This document shows positions 15,201 through 23,030 of a stretch of DNA of 31,944 nt, one piece after another. The stretch's first letter is position 1. Each line of letters starts with the position of its first letter. The position numbers and the translations under genes were made by a program. Source of the stretch: JBBCJT01 sp037190665. Lineage in GTDB: Bacteria; Pseudomonadota; Alphaproteobacteria; Acetobacterales; Acetobacteraceae. The notes beneath the pieces were generated by a model. It searched no databases and was not told where the DNA came from. It saw nothing but the letters and a program-made list of their open reading frames with translations. The stretch spans positions 1 to 31,944 of the forward strand of contig JBBCJT010000120.1 of NCBI GenBank assembly GCA_037190665.1. Reading direction: 5' to 3'.

Positions 15201-17414
15201 GATCCCGCCGGGGCCGGCGGCACGACGCTGGCGGGGACGATCAGCGGCGGCACCGTGACAGTCGGTGCGGGCACCCCCGGCATCGTCCAGACGGGCGGCA
15301 GCATCGTCGCGGACCGGCTCTTCGTGACATCGGGCGGCAGCGCGGTGTTCGACCGTGGCGGCCAGACCGGCGGAACGCTCAACGCCGTCAATTTCATCCA
15401 TGCCCCGTCGATCCCCGGCGATCTCGTCCTCGACAACGGCAACACCCCGATCCTGCCGGGCACCGACCTGACGGCCGCGAATATCGGCCTGCGCACCTCC
15501 GCCACGATCGACGGGCACGGCACGTTGCTGATGGCGCCGGGCGGGCGCATCTCGCTGCGCGGCGGCACCGTGCTCGCGCGCAACTATCAGCTCATCGCCG
15601 GCAGCGTGGTGGAGATCGCACCCGATTCCGCCGTGCCGATGATCGTCGGCGGCCCGGCCGGGCCGGGCTTCCGCGTGATCGCCGCTGATCTCAGCCAGAT
15701 CAGCGCGACGGACACGCTGCGCCTTGGCGGCACGACCTTCGGCGGCGTGCTGGATATCACGGCGGCATCGGTGCAGTTCGTCGCGCCGCTCGCGGTCGCG
15801 AACCGGCTGGACGTGCGCAGCCTCGGCACGATCACGCAGGACCCGGGTGCCGACATCACCGCCGCGTTGTTCGCGGGCTACGCGGGCGGAGCGACGGTGC
15901 TGACCAATCCCGGCAACGCCATCGCCGTGGTGGAGGATTTCGCGGCACTCGGGCCGTTCACGCTGCTGACCTCCGGCGCGCTCGGCATCGCCGGCCATCT
16001 GGATGCATCGGGGCAGGCGGTCGACCTCACCGCCGCGGGTGGCGGCATCGCGAGCGCCGGGCCCGGGCGGATCAGCGCGAACGCGCTGGCGCTGAACGGG
16101 GCGGGCGCGATCGCGCTGACCGGCGCCAATGCCGTGCGGTTCCTCGGCCCCGTCACCACCAATGCCGCGGGCGATATCGCCTTCGTCAACACCGGCGCGC
16201 TGACGTTGACCGGTACGATCACGCCGGGTGCCGCCGGCGCGGTCGGGTTCAACGTGAACGGCACGCTCGACCAGACCACGTCGGGCGACATCGTCGCGGG
16301 GCGACTGGGCGTGACCGCCACCGGAGACGTTGTGCTGACCGCGGCGCCCAACGTGGTGCCGGTGCTCGATACCTCCAGCGCGGCGAACCTCGCGCTTGCC
16401 ACCAGCACGGGGCTGCAGATCGCAGGACCCGTGAGCACCGGCGTCGCGCAGTTCATCGTCGGCGGGCCGCTCGGGCAGACGGCGGCGGGCGTACTGGCTG
16501 CGTCCCTGCTCACCGGATCGGCGACGGATGTCGCGCTCGCGACCGCGGTCAACGCTCTCGGCGGCATCGGCAACTTCGTCACGCCGGGCGGGTTCGTGCT
16601 CGCCAACGCCTCGCCCGGCCTGGGCATTCCCGCTGGCGCGCTGCTCGATGCCGGCGGGGCGGTGCAGATCACCCAGGCAGGCGGACCGCTGGTGGCGGAC
16701 GGCACGGTGCGCGGCAGCACCGTGTCGCTGACAGGCGACATCTCGGTCGCGGTGAACGGCTTCTCCGCCATCGCATACGCGGGCGGGTTGCTGCTCAGCG
16801 CGCCGATGGTGACCGTGAACGGCCTGATCTCCGCCGCCGGCAACATCATCGTCACGGCGCCTGCCGCCGCGGTGCTGGGCGGGCAGGCGATCGCGTCGGG
16901 TGCCGGCCTGTCCGTGACCTCGCCCAACGTGACCTTCACGGGACTGAACGCGGCCGGTACGCCGGTGTCGATCGACCTGGGCGCGGCCGGCACGGCCAGC
17001 GGCGCGCTGGACGCGCTGTCGCTGCTCGTGATCGGCGGATCGGGCGCGACGCTGACCGGCAGCATCGCCGGCGTGACGACCGATGCGGCCGCCGCGATCG
17101 GGCGGCGGGCGAACGCGCAGGGCGTGCTGTATGGCGATCCGCCGCCGGATGCACAGCTCTTCACCTTCAACGGCTGCCAGCTCGCGACCGCCATCTGCCA
17201 GCCGCTGATTCCGCCCCTCGTCGTCATCGGACCGCTGCCGACGCTGCTCGCCAACAACCCGCAGCCGCTGCTCGACAATCTCGACCCCGAGCTGGATCCC
17301 ACCTCCCTCGAACGGCTGCGGCCGGATACGCCGGCCATCGTCGCGCGCCTGCCGCGCGACCGGTCGGAAGAGGACACGCTCGCGCCCGCCGATATCCGCG
17401 CGGAGGATTACTGA
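12291..17414 (+). CDS. TpsA exoprotein, filamentous haemagglutinin-type adhesin (1707 aa)
   Basis: Large secreted beta-helical protein. Signal peptide 1-25 (cleaved after AHA), then a TPS secretion domain (about 36-300) with NRVTG at 91 and NRSGVVFAQGAQV at 115 in the places of the NRVxG and NPNG-type motifs. A VLLDP motif at about residue 430 marks the end of the N-terminal part, as in many FHA-like proteins. The rest is Gly/Ala/Thr-rich with at least seven degenerate long repeats from about nt 13920 to 16600. There are only two cysteines, C1629 and C1636, in a segment 71-79 residues from the C-terminus, followed by a Pro-rich acidic tail. No VENN motif, toxin domain or immunity gene is seen. 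ATG at 12291 with GGGGAGG upstream. The function is probably adhesion, biofilm or surface attachment; the ligand is unknown. Confidence 0.92.
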   Translation: MRILPGSLHLALLAGTALVSPLAHAQPMPAPNAAPVLDRVVAGGITIQQNAANTQVTQTQQRGVVDWRSFDVGRDHAVQFRQPSSSAATLNRVTGPDPSVIAGRISANGQIAIVNRSGVVFAQGAQVEAAGLIASAAGITNENFLAGGPRLTFDQPANPGARVENAGSITIREAGLAGLVAPQVVNRGAIVAHMGRVALGGAETAVVDLHGDGLVSLEVTRPVSRAPADGGALVSNTGTIEATGGTVLLTAQAADGIVQNLVRAGGRIAAGTDAATGRTGQVALRGTGGAIIIEGEASAVGSAPGTRGGSVTAIADRVLVASTGRVDASGRAGGGSVGIGAEGRLGTPRIAQRAGTAPGAVVHADATENGPGGTIRIDSLRYTAHAGTASARGGPAGGDGGMIEISGGQGLRVSGAADISASAGQAGTVLLDPVTIDIVATGGNVTGGDIAGGILAEADPPANALIDASLIDSFAGNLRLEATSDITVSAAVNKPAGNLTLFSSTGTIAVNQPVALGAGDLLLQAGGQIALNANLAANRVDLLAGGDITQLVTAGITAGTLNVQSTGLASLELGGTNAVGTLVDFTSFGNFDQFLFRNLTSLNVIGTIGGSSGTAVRLEVTGDLTLAGTANITGQGFVGPNVPLVALLATGNLTVDPGAVVQTFGSNSADVSSMLLIAGWNGVSDAPNLASPTTLTLGGTVSGSTIGSATTLLLTLGAGTGGITQTAGAVRAVRLEIQSGGDALLASASPGTPNEVGTLLTSNVARDLDLSTRTTTAYGSFGLALEGTQTVGRTMSLDVAAFSGSIVQLPGGQIIAPRLEVAGGSVALLEPNLIDVLGTSPVDNNLDLHNAQALRVQDTVGGTVSSFVNILVDNGDLTIEGTVRAVFGGNFTTSFGNVVVAPTGQILTNDDTVLRAGGDIIVNGLVDVQPGTLMVFAEGAVNVGATGILRVDSSSSMDVLASYDSDFPGSDPAGAGGTTLAGTISGGTVTVGAGTPGIVQTGGSIVADRLFVTSGGSAVFDRGGQTGGTLNAVNFIHAPSIPGDLVLDNGNTPILPGTDLTAANIGLRTSATIDGHGTLLMAPGGRISLRGGTVLARNYQLIAGSVVEIAPDSAVPMIVGGPAGPGFRVIAADLSQISATDTLRLGGTTFGGVLDITAASVQFVAPLAVANRLDVRSLGTITQDPGADITAALFAGYAGGATVLTNPGNAIAVVEDFAALGPFTLLTSGALGIAGHLDASGQAVDLTAAGGGIASAGPGRISANALALNGAGAIALTGANAVRFLGPVTTNAAGDIAFVNTGALTLTGTITPGAAGAVGFNVNGTLDQTTSGDIVAGRLGVTATGDVVLTAAPNVVPVLDTSSAANLALATSTGLQIAGPVSTGVAQFIVGGPLGQTAAGVLAASLLTGSATDVALATAVNALGGIGNFVTPGGFVLANASPGLGIPAGALLDAGGAVQITQAGGPLVADGTVRGSTVSLTGDISVAVNGFSAIAYAGGLLLSAPMVTVNGLISAAGNIIVTAPAAAVLGGQAIASGAGLSVTSPNVTFTGLNAAGTPVSIDLGAAGTASGALDALSLLVIGGSGATLTGSIAGVTTDAAAAIGRRANAQGVLYGDPPPDAQLFTFNGCQLATAICQPLIPPLVVIGPLPTLLANNPQPLLDNLDPELDPTSLERLRPDTPAIVARLPRDRSEEDTLAPADIRAEDY

Positions 17415-20311
17415 TGCGCCGGCTCGGCCTGCTCGCCGCCATCGCCCTGCTGGCCGGCTGCGACACGCCGCCGCCATCGGCCTTCGTCGCGGGCGGGCGC
17501 GACAGTCCGGCCGCGGTCGCGATCGGCGCCGATGCCTCGGGCGAGGCCTGCACCATGATCCGCACCGGCGCCGGGGCGGACATCATCTGCGGCGGCTGGG
17601 ATTCGCCCGCCGCACGGGTGCGGGAGGCGCCGGCCGCCGCGCCGGGCACGTTCGCCGAGGGCGTGCAGGGACAGCTCGCCTGCGGGGCAGGCACGAACAC
17701 CACCATCCTCGGCAATCAGGCGGCGACGCTGCTCGACTGCCGCCGCCGTAACGGCGGGTGGCCGGCCTTCGCGCTGGCCGCGTCGGTGGATGGCAAGACA
17801 TGGCAGGCGGATGGCGTGCTGCCGGCGCTGCCGGCGGCGGAACGGGCCATCGGTGTGTTGTCCGGCCGCACCCGCCCCGACCAGTCGATCCCGGCCTCCG
17901 CCGCGCTCGACCGCGTCGCTGCCCGGCTGGCGCGGGAGGCGTTCGCCACCGGCGACGTCGCCCAGTACGAGACGCTGATGGCGGTCGGCCGCGACGCCAA
18001 CCAGGCGGAACGCTTCGCCGCCGCCGAGACCGCCTATCGCGCCGCGCTGGCGCTGCAGGAGCGGCTGCAGGGCGCGAACGCCCCGGACACGTTCGCCCCG
18101 CTCGTCCGCCTCGCGCTGCAGGTGTCCAACCAGGGCCGCTTTCCGGAGGCGGAGGTGCTGTTCGACCGTGCCGCTTCGCTCGCCCCGCGCGCGGCCGATC
18201 CGCTGGCGGGCGCGGTCGTGCTGCATCATCGCGGCCTGCATCTCGCCAACCGCGGCAAGAACGACGAGGCGCTGGCGATGCTGACCCGCGCCGAGGCCGC
18301 CTATCAGGCCCAGGTGCCGCCCGGTGCGCTGGCCGCCCAGCCGGCAGGCTTCGCCGGCGGCGAACTCGCGCTGGACGTGGTGCAGACGCGCGCCCTCGTC
18401 GGCATGGTCGAATCGCGCCGCAACCGCGCCGCCGTGCTGCGCGCCGCCGGCCGCGCCGAGGAGAGCGCCGCGCTGGCGCGGGAGGCCACCCTGCTCGCCG
18501 CCCGCTCGCCCGCCGCTGCCAGGACCGACGTGATTGCCGCGCGCCTCGCGCGGACCTCCGGCGCCGCCTCCGCCGCGACCGGGGCGGAGGCGACGGCAAA
18601 CCGGGACTTCGCCCAGGCTGCCGCGCGCTTCGCCCGCGGTCTGCCGCGCTCGCGCCCCTATGCCGATACGCTGCTGCTGCGCGCCGGTACCGCGTCGCGC
18701 ACGGAGGCGGCGGCGCTGTGCCAGGACGCGCTCGCGGTGCTGCGTGAGTTGCGAGAGGGCACCACGCCCGCCCGTATCGCGCCCTGTGTCGATGCCTTCG
18801 CCGCCGGCGGGGATCAGGCGTCCCTCGCGCTCGGGTTCGAGGCCGCGCAGCTTGCCCAGGGCGGCGTGACGGCGACCCAGATCGCGCGTGCCGCCGCCCG
18901 GCTGGGGCAGAGCAGCCGCAACCCGGCGGTGTCGGAAGCGATCCGCAATCGGGAGGATTCGCAGGCCCAGCTCGCCGCCCTGTTCCGTCGCCGCGATGCG
19001 GTGATCGACGGGCGCGCGACCGGCGGACAGACCGAACTCGCGGCGCTCGATCAGCAGATCGCGGCGGCCGAGGCGCGCTTCGCCGATGCCGACGCCGCCG
19101 CGCAGGCCGCGGCACCCGGCTATCCGCAGCTCGTGCAATCCGTGGCCGGCGCGTCGGACGTGCTGAAGGCGCTGCGGCCGGGGGAGGCGCTGGCCGCGAC
19201 CTTTGTCCCGCCCGGCGAACGGCGCGGCTGGACCTTCGTGCTCGCCGACGGGCGCATCCATGCCGCACGCATCGGTGCGACCGAGCGCGAGATCGCGGCA
19301 CTGGTCACGCGCATCCGGGCCGGCGTGGAGTCAGGCGACGACAGCAAGAACTTCGACGCGGGGGCTGCCCATACGCTGTACCGCGCGCTGTTCGCGGATG
19401 TGGCGGCCCCGATCGGAGCGGCCACCTCGCTCGCGGTGGCGCCCGCCGGGCCGCTGCTGTCGATCCCGTTCGGGCTGCTCGTCGAGGCGGCGCCGCCGCG
19501 GCCGGACAGCCATCAGGGCGCGAAGTTCCTGCTGGAACGGCTGCCCGTCTCCCACGTACCGGCGGCAGCGAGCCTCGTCTCGCTGCGCCGGGCCGGTCCC
19601 TCCCGCGCGCCGCGCCCGTGGTTCGGCTTCGGCGATCCGCGCCCGGTGCCGGCGGGCCCGGCCGCGCGCAGCTTCCCGGCCGCGCCCGAATGCGGGCGGC
19701 TGCTCTCCCTGCTGCCCGCGCTGCCGACGGCGGAGGTGGAACTGCGCGCCTCGGCCGCCTTCTTCGAGGCCGGCCCGCAGCAGATGCGCACCGGCACCTC
19801 TTTCACCGTGCCGGCCGTCGAGCGGGTGAACCTGCGCGACTACCGCATCCTGCACTTCGCCACGCACGGTCTGCTGCCGAGCGAGCTGGCCTGCCTGTCG
19901 GACCCGACGATCGTCGCCTCCGTGCCGGCGGGCGCGCGCGATGCCGGCGGCGCGCTGCTGACCTCGGGGGCGGTGCTCGACCTCGACCTCGATGCGGACG
20001 TGGTGGTGCTGTCGGCCTGCAACACCGGCGGCGGCACCACGGGGGGCGAGAGCCTGTCCACGCTCGCGCGCGCCTTCTTCTATGCCGGCGCGCGGTCGCT
20101 GCTGGTGACGCACTGGTACGTCAACGACGTCGCGGCGACGCGCATCGTCGCGCTGGCGCTGCGCAACGTGAGTCAGGGTCAGGGCTTCGCGGAGGCGTTG
20201 CGGGCGGCGCAGATCGACTTCAAGGCGCTGCCCGGCGGCGATCACCCCGCGCTGTGGGCGCCCTTCGCACTGGTCGGCGTGGGGCCCGAGGCGCGGACGA
20301 GCCGGCTGTAG
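17414..20311 (+). CDS. CHAT-domain lipoprotein with TPR-like repeats
   Basis: A 965-residue predicted lipoprotein: hydrophobic leader and lipobox LLAGC with the lipidated Cys16. The residue after it is Asp17, which in E. coli retains lipoproteins in the inner membrane. The N-terminal 130 residues hold several cysteines (GEACTM, DIICGGW, QLACGAG, LLDCRR). TPR-like helices follow (about 190-300 and more to 500), then a coiled segment (about 500-560). The C-terminal CHAT domain (about 600-965) keeps both catalytic residues: His818 in LHFATHGLL and Cys869 in VVLSACNTGGG. CHAT proteins are caspase/separase-like proteases, usually activated by their TPR part. The start codon shares one base with the TpsA stop (TGATG), so it is coupled to TpsA. 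Candidate role: processing or release of TpsA, or a signalling protease in the periplasm. Confidence 0.92.
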   Translation: MRRLGLLAAIALLAGCDTPPPSAFVAGGRDSPAAVAIGADASGEACTMIRTGAGADIICGGWDSPAARVREAPAAAPGTFAEGVQGQLACGAGTNTTILGNQAATLLDCRRRNGGWPAFALAASVDGKTWQADGVLPALPAAERAIGVLSGRTRPDQSIPASAALDRVAARLAREAFATGDVAQYETLMAVGRDANQAERFAAAETAYRAALALQERLQGANAPDTFAPLVRLALQVSNQGRFPEAEVLFDRAASLAPRAADPLAGAVVLHHRGLHLANRGKNDEALAMLTRAEAAYQAQVPPGALAAQPAGFAGGELALDVVQTRALVGMVESRRNRAAVLRAAGRAEESAALAREATLLAARSPAAARTDVIAARLARTSGAASAATGAEATANRDFAQAAARFARGLPRSRPYADTLLLRAGTASRTEAAALCQDALAVLRELREGTTPARIAPCVDAFAAGGDQASLALGFEAAQLAQGGVTATQIARAAARLGQSSRNPAVSEAIRNREDSQAQLAALFRRRDAVIDGRATGGQTELAALDQQIAAAEARFADADAAAQAAAPGYPQLVQSVAGASDVLKALRPGEALAATFVPPGERRGWTFVLADGRIHAARIGATEREIAALVTRIRAGVESGDDSKNFDAGAAHTLYRALFADVAAPIGAATSLAVAPAGPLLSIPFGLLVEAAPPRPDSHQGAKFLLERLPVSHVPAAASLVSLRRAGPSRAPRPWFGFGDPRPVPAGPAARSFPAAPECGRLLSLLPALPTAEVELRASAAFFEAGPQQMRTGTSFTVPAVERVNLRDYRILHFATHGLLPSELACLSDPTIVASVPAGARDAGGALLTSGAVLDLDLDADVVVLSACNTGGGTTGGESLSTLARAFFYAGARSLLVTHWYVNDVAATRIVALALRNVSQGQGFAEALRAAQIDFKALPGGDHPALWAPFALVGVGPEARTSRL

Positions 20312-20329
20312 CCGCCGGCCGCCGCCTCG

Positions 20330-21751
20330 TTACTGCTGCTGCTGTTGTTGCTGGGGCTGCGTCTGCAGCCCGGCCTCGCGCCACGCCCACAGCCCGCCGC
20401 GGTACCAGAACACGTTGCGGAAGCCGAGATTGATGAAGCGCAGCGCCGCATTGTACGACATCCAGCAGTTCGGATCGGCGCAGTAGGTGACGATCGTCAG
20501 GTTGCGATCCAGGTTCTGGAACTGGTTGCGCATCTGGGTCTGGATGTTGTCGTCGAAGCTGCCGCCCTGCGCGAGCACGACGCCCGCATAGGCGTTCGGC
20601 AGCTTGTCGGCCCCTCCCAGCGCGTCCACCAGCGCCATCGGCGGCGCCGGGTTCTGCGCCAGCAGCGCGATCAGGTTCAGCGTGTCGATCACCCGCCCGC
20701 CCGGGATCGTGGTCGGCGTCGGGCCGTGCGAGCCGCCCTGATGCAGGCCGGCGGGCGGCATCACGCCGAAATCCTGCCGCTCCCGCGCCGCCAGCGCCTG
20801 CAGCTTCGCCACGTCGTAGCCCGGCGGCAGTTGCGGCGTGGCCTGCTGTTGCTGCGGACGGGGCTGAGGTTGGGGCTGCGGCTGCGGCCGGGCCTGAGGC
20901 TGCGTGCCCGACGGCTCGTCCGCCGGCGGTGGCTTGCCCTGCGGAGTGGCGTCGCCGATGTCCTGCTGCGCCTGCGGGGGCTGCTGCACCGGCGCGGGCT
21001 GAACCTGCTGCTGCGGGCGCGGCTGAGGCTGTGGCTGTGGCTGCGGCTGCGGCGTCACCAACGGCTGGGGTTGTGGTTGCGGCTGCGGTTGGGGGCGCGG
21101 CGGATCGTTCTGCGCCACACGCGGTGGCTGTGGCTGCGGGGGCTGGTCCCGCCGTTCGTCCCTGTCGCCGACTATCAGCCCGATCACGAGCAGCGTGCCG
21201 ATCACCGCGCCGAACACGCCGAGCCCGCGCCACACCCAGGTGGTGATCGTCTGCGCAGCCGTTCGCGGCGCTGCGGCCGCCGGTCCGGCGGGAGTCGCCG
21301 CGGCATAGGCAGGCGGCGCCGCATGGGCCGGCGTGGCGACGACGCTGGAGGCGCCGACCCAATCGTCCTGCCGGGCCGCCGGCATCTGCGGCATCGACGG
21401 CGGCGTGGTGCCGGAGGCGGCGGAAGGCAGTCCCGCGAGCCCCAGCGCATGCGCCATGGCCTGCACCACGGGCTTGGCAATATCGCTGCGCACGCCGTGC
21501 CGTGCCTCGAACGCGGTCGCGATGCGGTCGATCTCCAGATCCAGCCGCCCGCCGCGCGCAGCCTCCAGCGTGTCCAGCACGCCATCGTCGATGGCGGTGC
21601 CGAGCACCTTGATCTCGCGCCCTGCTTCGGGGAGCCGGTCGGCGACCAGCGAGACGACGCGCCGCCGGTTGGTGAAGTCCGGCCCGAGCCGGCCGCGCAG
21701 CTCCACCAGCAGGGTCGCAAGCCGGTCGGCCAGCGTCGATGAACCACTCAT
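20330..21751 (-). CDS. Single-pass membrane protein with P/Q-rich linker and rhodanese-like domain
   Basis: 473 residues in four parts: a helical N-terminal domain (about 5-110; NRRRVVSLVADRLPEAGREI), a linker with DDWVGASSVVATP, one membrane helix (about 173-195), a PQ-repeat linker (about 203-310) and a C-terminal rhodanese-like domain. In that domain the active-site-type loop reads TYCADPNCWMSYNAA (C424, C429), followed by GFRNVFWYRGGLWAWREAGL, the usual end of a rhodanese fold. There is no signal peptide, so the N-terminus should be cytosolic and the rhodanese part periplasmic. The protein ends in seven Gln. It is a paralogue in layout of the next gene upstream. Last gene of the kinase operon; 9 nt gap. 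Role unknown: perhaps redox or sulfur sensing. Confidence 0.82.
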   Translation of the reverse strand: MSGSSTLADRLATLLVELRGRLGPDFTNRRRVVSLVADRLPEAGREIKVLGTAIDDGVLDTLEAARGGRLDLEIDRIATAFEARHGVRSDIAKPVVQAMAHALGLAGLPSAASGTTPPSMPQMPAARQDDWVGASSVVATPAHAAPPAYAAATPAGPAAAAPRTAAQTITTWVWRGLGVFGAVIGTLLVIGLIVGDRDERRDQPPQPQPPRVAQNDPPRPQPQPQPQPQPLVTPQPQPQPQPQPRPQQQVQPAPVQQPPQAQQDIGDATPQGKPPPADEPSGTQPQARPQPQPQPQPRPQQQQATPQLPPGYDVAKLQALAARERQDFGVMPPAGLHQGGSHGPTPTTIPGGRVIDTLNLIALLAQNPAPPMALVDALGGADKLPNAYAGVVLAQGGSFDDNIQTQMRNQFQNLDRNLTIVTYCADPNCWMSYNAALRFINLGFRNVFWYRGGLWAWREAGLQTQPQQQQQQQ

Positions 21752-21760
21752 GGGCTGATC

Positions 21761-23005
21761 CTAAGGTACCACCCCGCAGCCGACCATCGCCTGACAGTTA
21801 TTGGTCAGCACGCACATGTTGAACTGGCGGGGACCGATATCCTGCACGTTCGGGCGGAAGGCGACGATGCACACGTCGCTGATGTTCAGCCCGTTCGACT
21901 GCCAGGCGTTGATGGAGATCTGGCGCATGGTGGTGTTCTGTTGCCGCAGCAACTGGAAGCTGCCGGGAACGGATACGTTCTCCGGCTGCTGGGCGCCGGG
22001 TGTCATCACCGTCAGCGTCGCGCGCTGCCACAGCGGCGCGCCCTTGTCCTGCGACAGCACCGCCAGATACGGCATGCCGCCATTGCCGGTGACGGCGAAG
22101 GCATAGACCAGCGCGTTCTGCTGCTCGCGGAAGGTGATCTGCGGCGGCGGCAGATTCATCGACGGATCGACGAGAAGCTGGAAGTCGTTCATCGACAGTT
22201 GCCCGCCGCCGCCGATCGGCGGGGTCTGCGGGCCGTCGCCGAGCTGGCCGGGACGCTGGATCACCGGCTGCTGCGGCTGTGGTTGCTGCGGACCGGGTCC
22301 GGCCTGCGGTCCCGGTTGCGGCTGCTGGGGCTGTTGCGGGCCCGGCCCGGCCTGCGGCCCGGGCTGCTGGGGTTGCTGCGGCTGTTGGGGCTGCTGCTGC
22401 GGCGGGGGCGGTCCGTCGTTCTGCCGGCCGATCAGGAACAGCACGGCCACCGCTGCAATCGCACCCAGAACCCACTTGTTCTGAAGCTGCGGCGGCAGCT
22501 TCTGCATCATCCCTTCCATACCCGTTCCGGCGGCGGCGGGTGCCGCGCCGGCTGGCGGTGGCGGCGGGGGCGCGGAGGTCGCGACCATCTGCGGCGCGAG
22601 CGGCGGGGCGGGGGTGCCGGCCACCTCGGTCGCGCCGATCCAGCTATCGCCCGGGGGCGTGGGCTGCGCGGCCGGGCCGAAGGCGGGCATCGGCACCGAC
22701 TTGCCAGCGAGCTGCGCGGCCATCGCCGCGCCCGCCTGCGCGTCGGCCGGCGGCACCGCCTCCAGCATCGCCACGTCGTCGGCGATGCGCCCGGCCTCCG
22801 CCACCGGATCGGCTGCGGCGCCGAGGCGCGTGAGTGCGCCCAGCGCCAGCGCGCCGCCGAGTGCACGGATCTGCGGGGCGAATTGCGGCGCGCGTTCGGT
22901 CAGGTAGCCAACCAGCCGACCGGGATCGCCCAGCACCTGCGCGCCGAGTTCGGCTCTCGCCCGCTCGACAAGGGCCAGGATCTGGGCGGCGTTCGCGGCT
23001 GACAT
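21761..23005 (-). CDS. Single-pass membrane protein with P/Q-rich linker, unknown C-terminal domain
   Basis: 414 residues with the same plan as its neighbour: helical N-terminal domain (about 1-100; DPGRLVGYLTERAPQFAPQI), the linker motif GDSWIGATEVAGTPA, a membrane helix (about 177-193) and a long PQQPQ/GPQ linker (about 199-265). The C-terminal domain (about 285-414) is one I do not recognise; it includes ALVYAFAVTGNGGMPYLAVL and ends with four cysteines in its last 40 residues (DVCIV, NMCVLTNNCQ, GCGVVP), which would suit disulfides in the periplasm. Start at ATG 23005; the frame extends far upstream through the vWA gene but that portion is an Arg-rich shadow. Fifth gene of the kinase operon, 25 nt after the vWA gene. 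Confidence 0.8.
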   Translation of the reverse strand: MSAANAAQILALVERARAELGAQVLGDPGRLVGYLTERAPQFAPQIRALGGALALGALTRLGAAADPVAEAGRIADDVAMLEAVPPADAQAGAAMAAQLAGKSVPMPAFGPAAQPTPPGDSWIGATEVAGTPAPPLAPQMVATSAPPPPPPAGAAPAAAGTGMEGMMQKLPPQLQNKWVLGAIAAVAVLFLIGRQNDGPPPPQQQPQQPQQPQQPGPQAGPGPQQPQQPQPGPQAGPGPQQPQPQQPVIQRPGQLGDGPQTPPIGGGGQLSMNDFQLLVDPSMNLPPPQITFREQQNALVYAFAVTGNGGMPYLAVLSQDKGAPLWQRATLTVMTPGAQQPENVSVPGSFQLLRQQNTTMRQISINAWQSNGLNISDVCIVAFRPNVQDIGPRQFNMCVLTNNCQAMVGCGVVP

Positions 23006-23030
23006 GGCTGCTTCCGATACTTGCTTGCTG

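Noticed and set aside
12291..17414. TpsA as a contact-dependent inhibition (CdiA) toxin
   Set aside because: There is no VENN or similar border motif, no toxin-like C-terminal domain, and the next gene is a lipoprotein protease, not a small immunity gene.
14808..17477. 889-codon open frame on the minus strand opposite TpsA
   Set aside because: Same reasoning: a composition shadow, with low-complexity Arg/His/Gly sequence and no plausible start.
17414..20311. CHAT protein as part of a CRISPR-linked (Craspase/TPR-CHAT) system
   Set aside because: No repeat-spacer array or cas gene is present, and the protein has a lipobox that would send it out of the cytosol.
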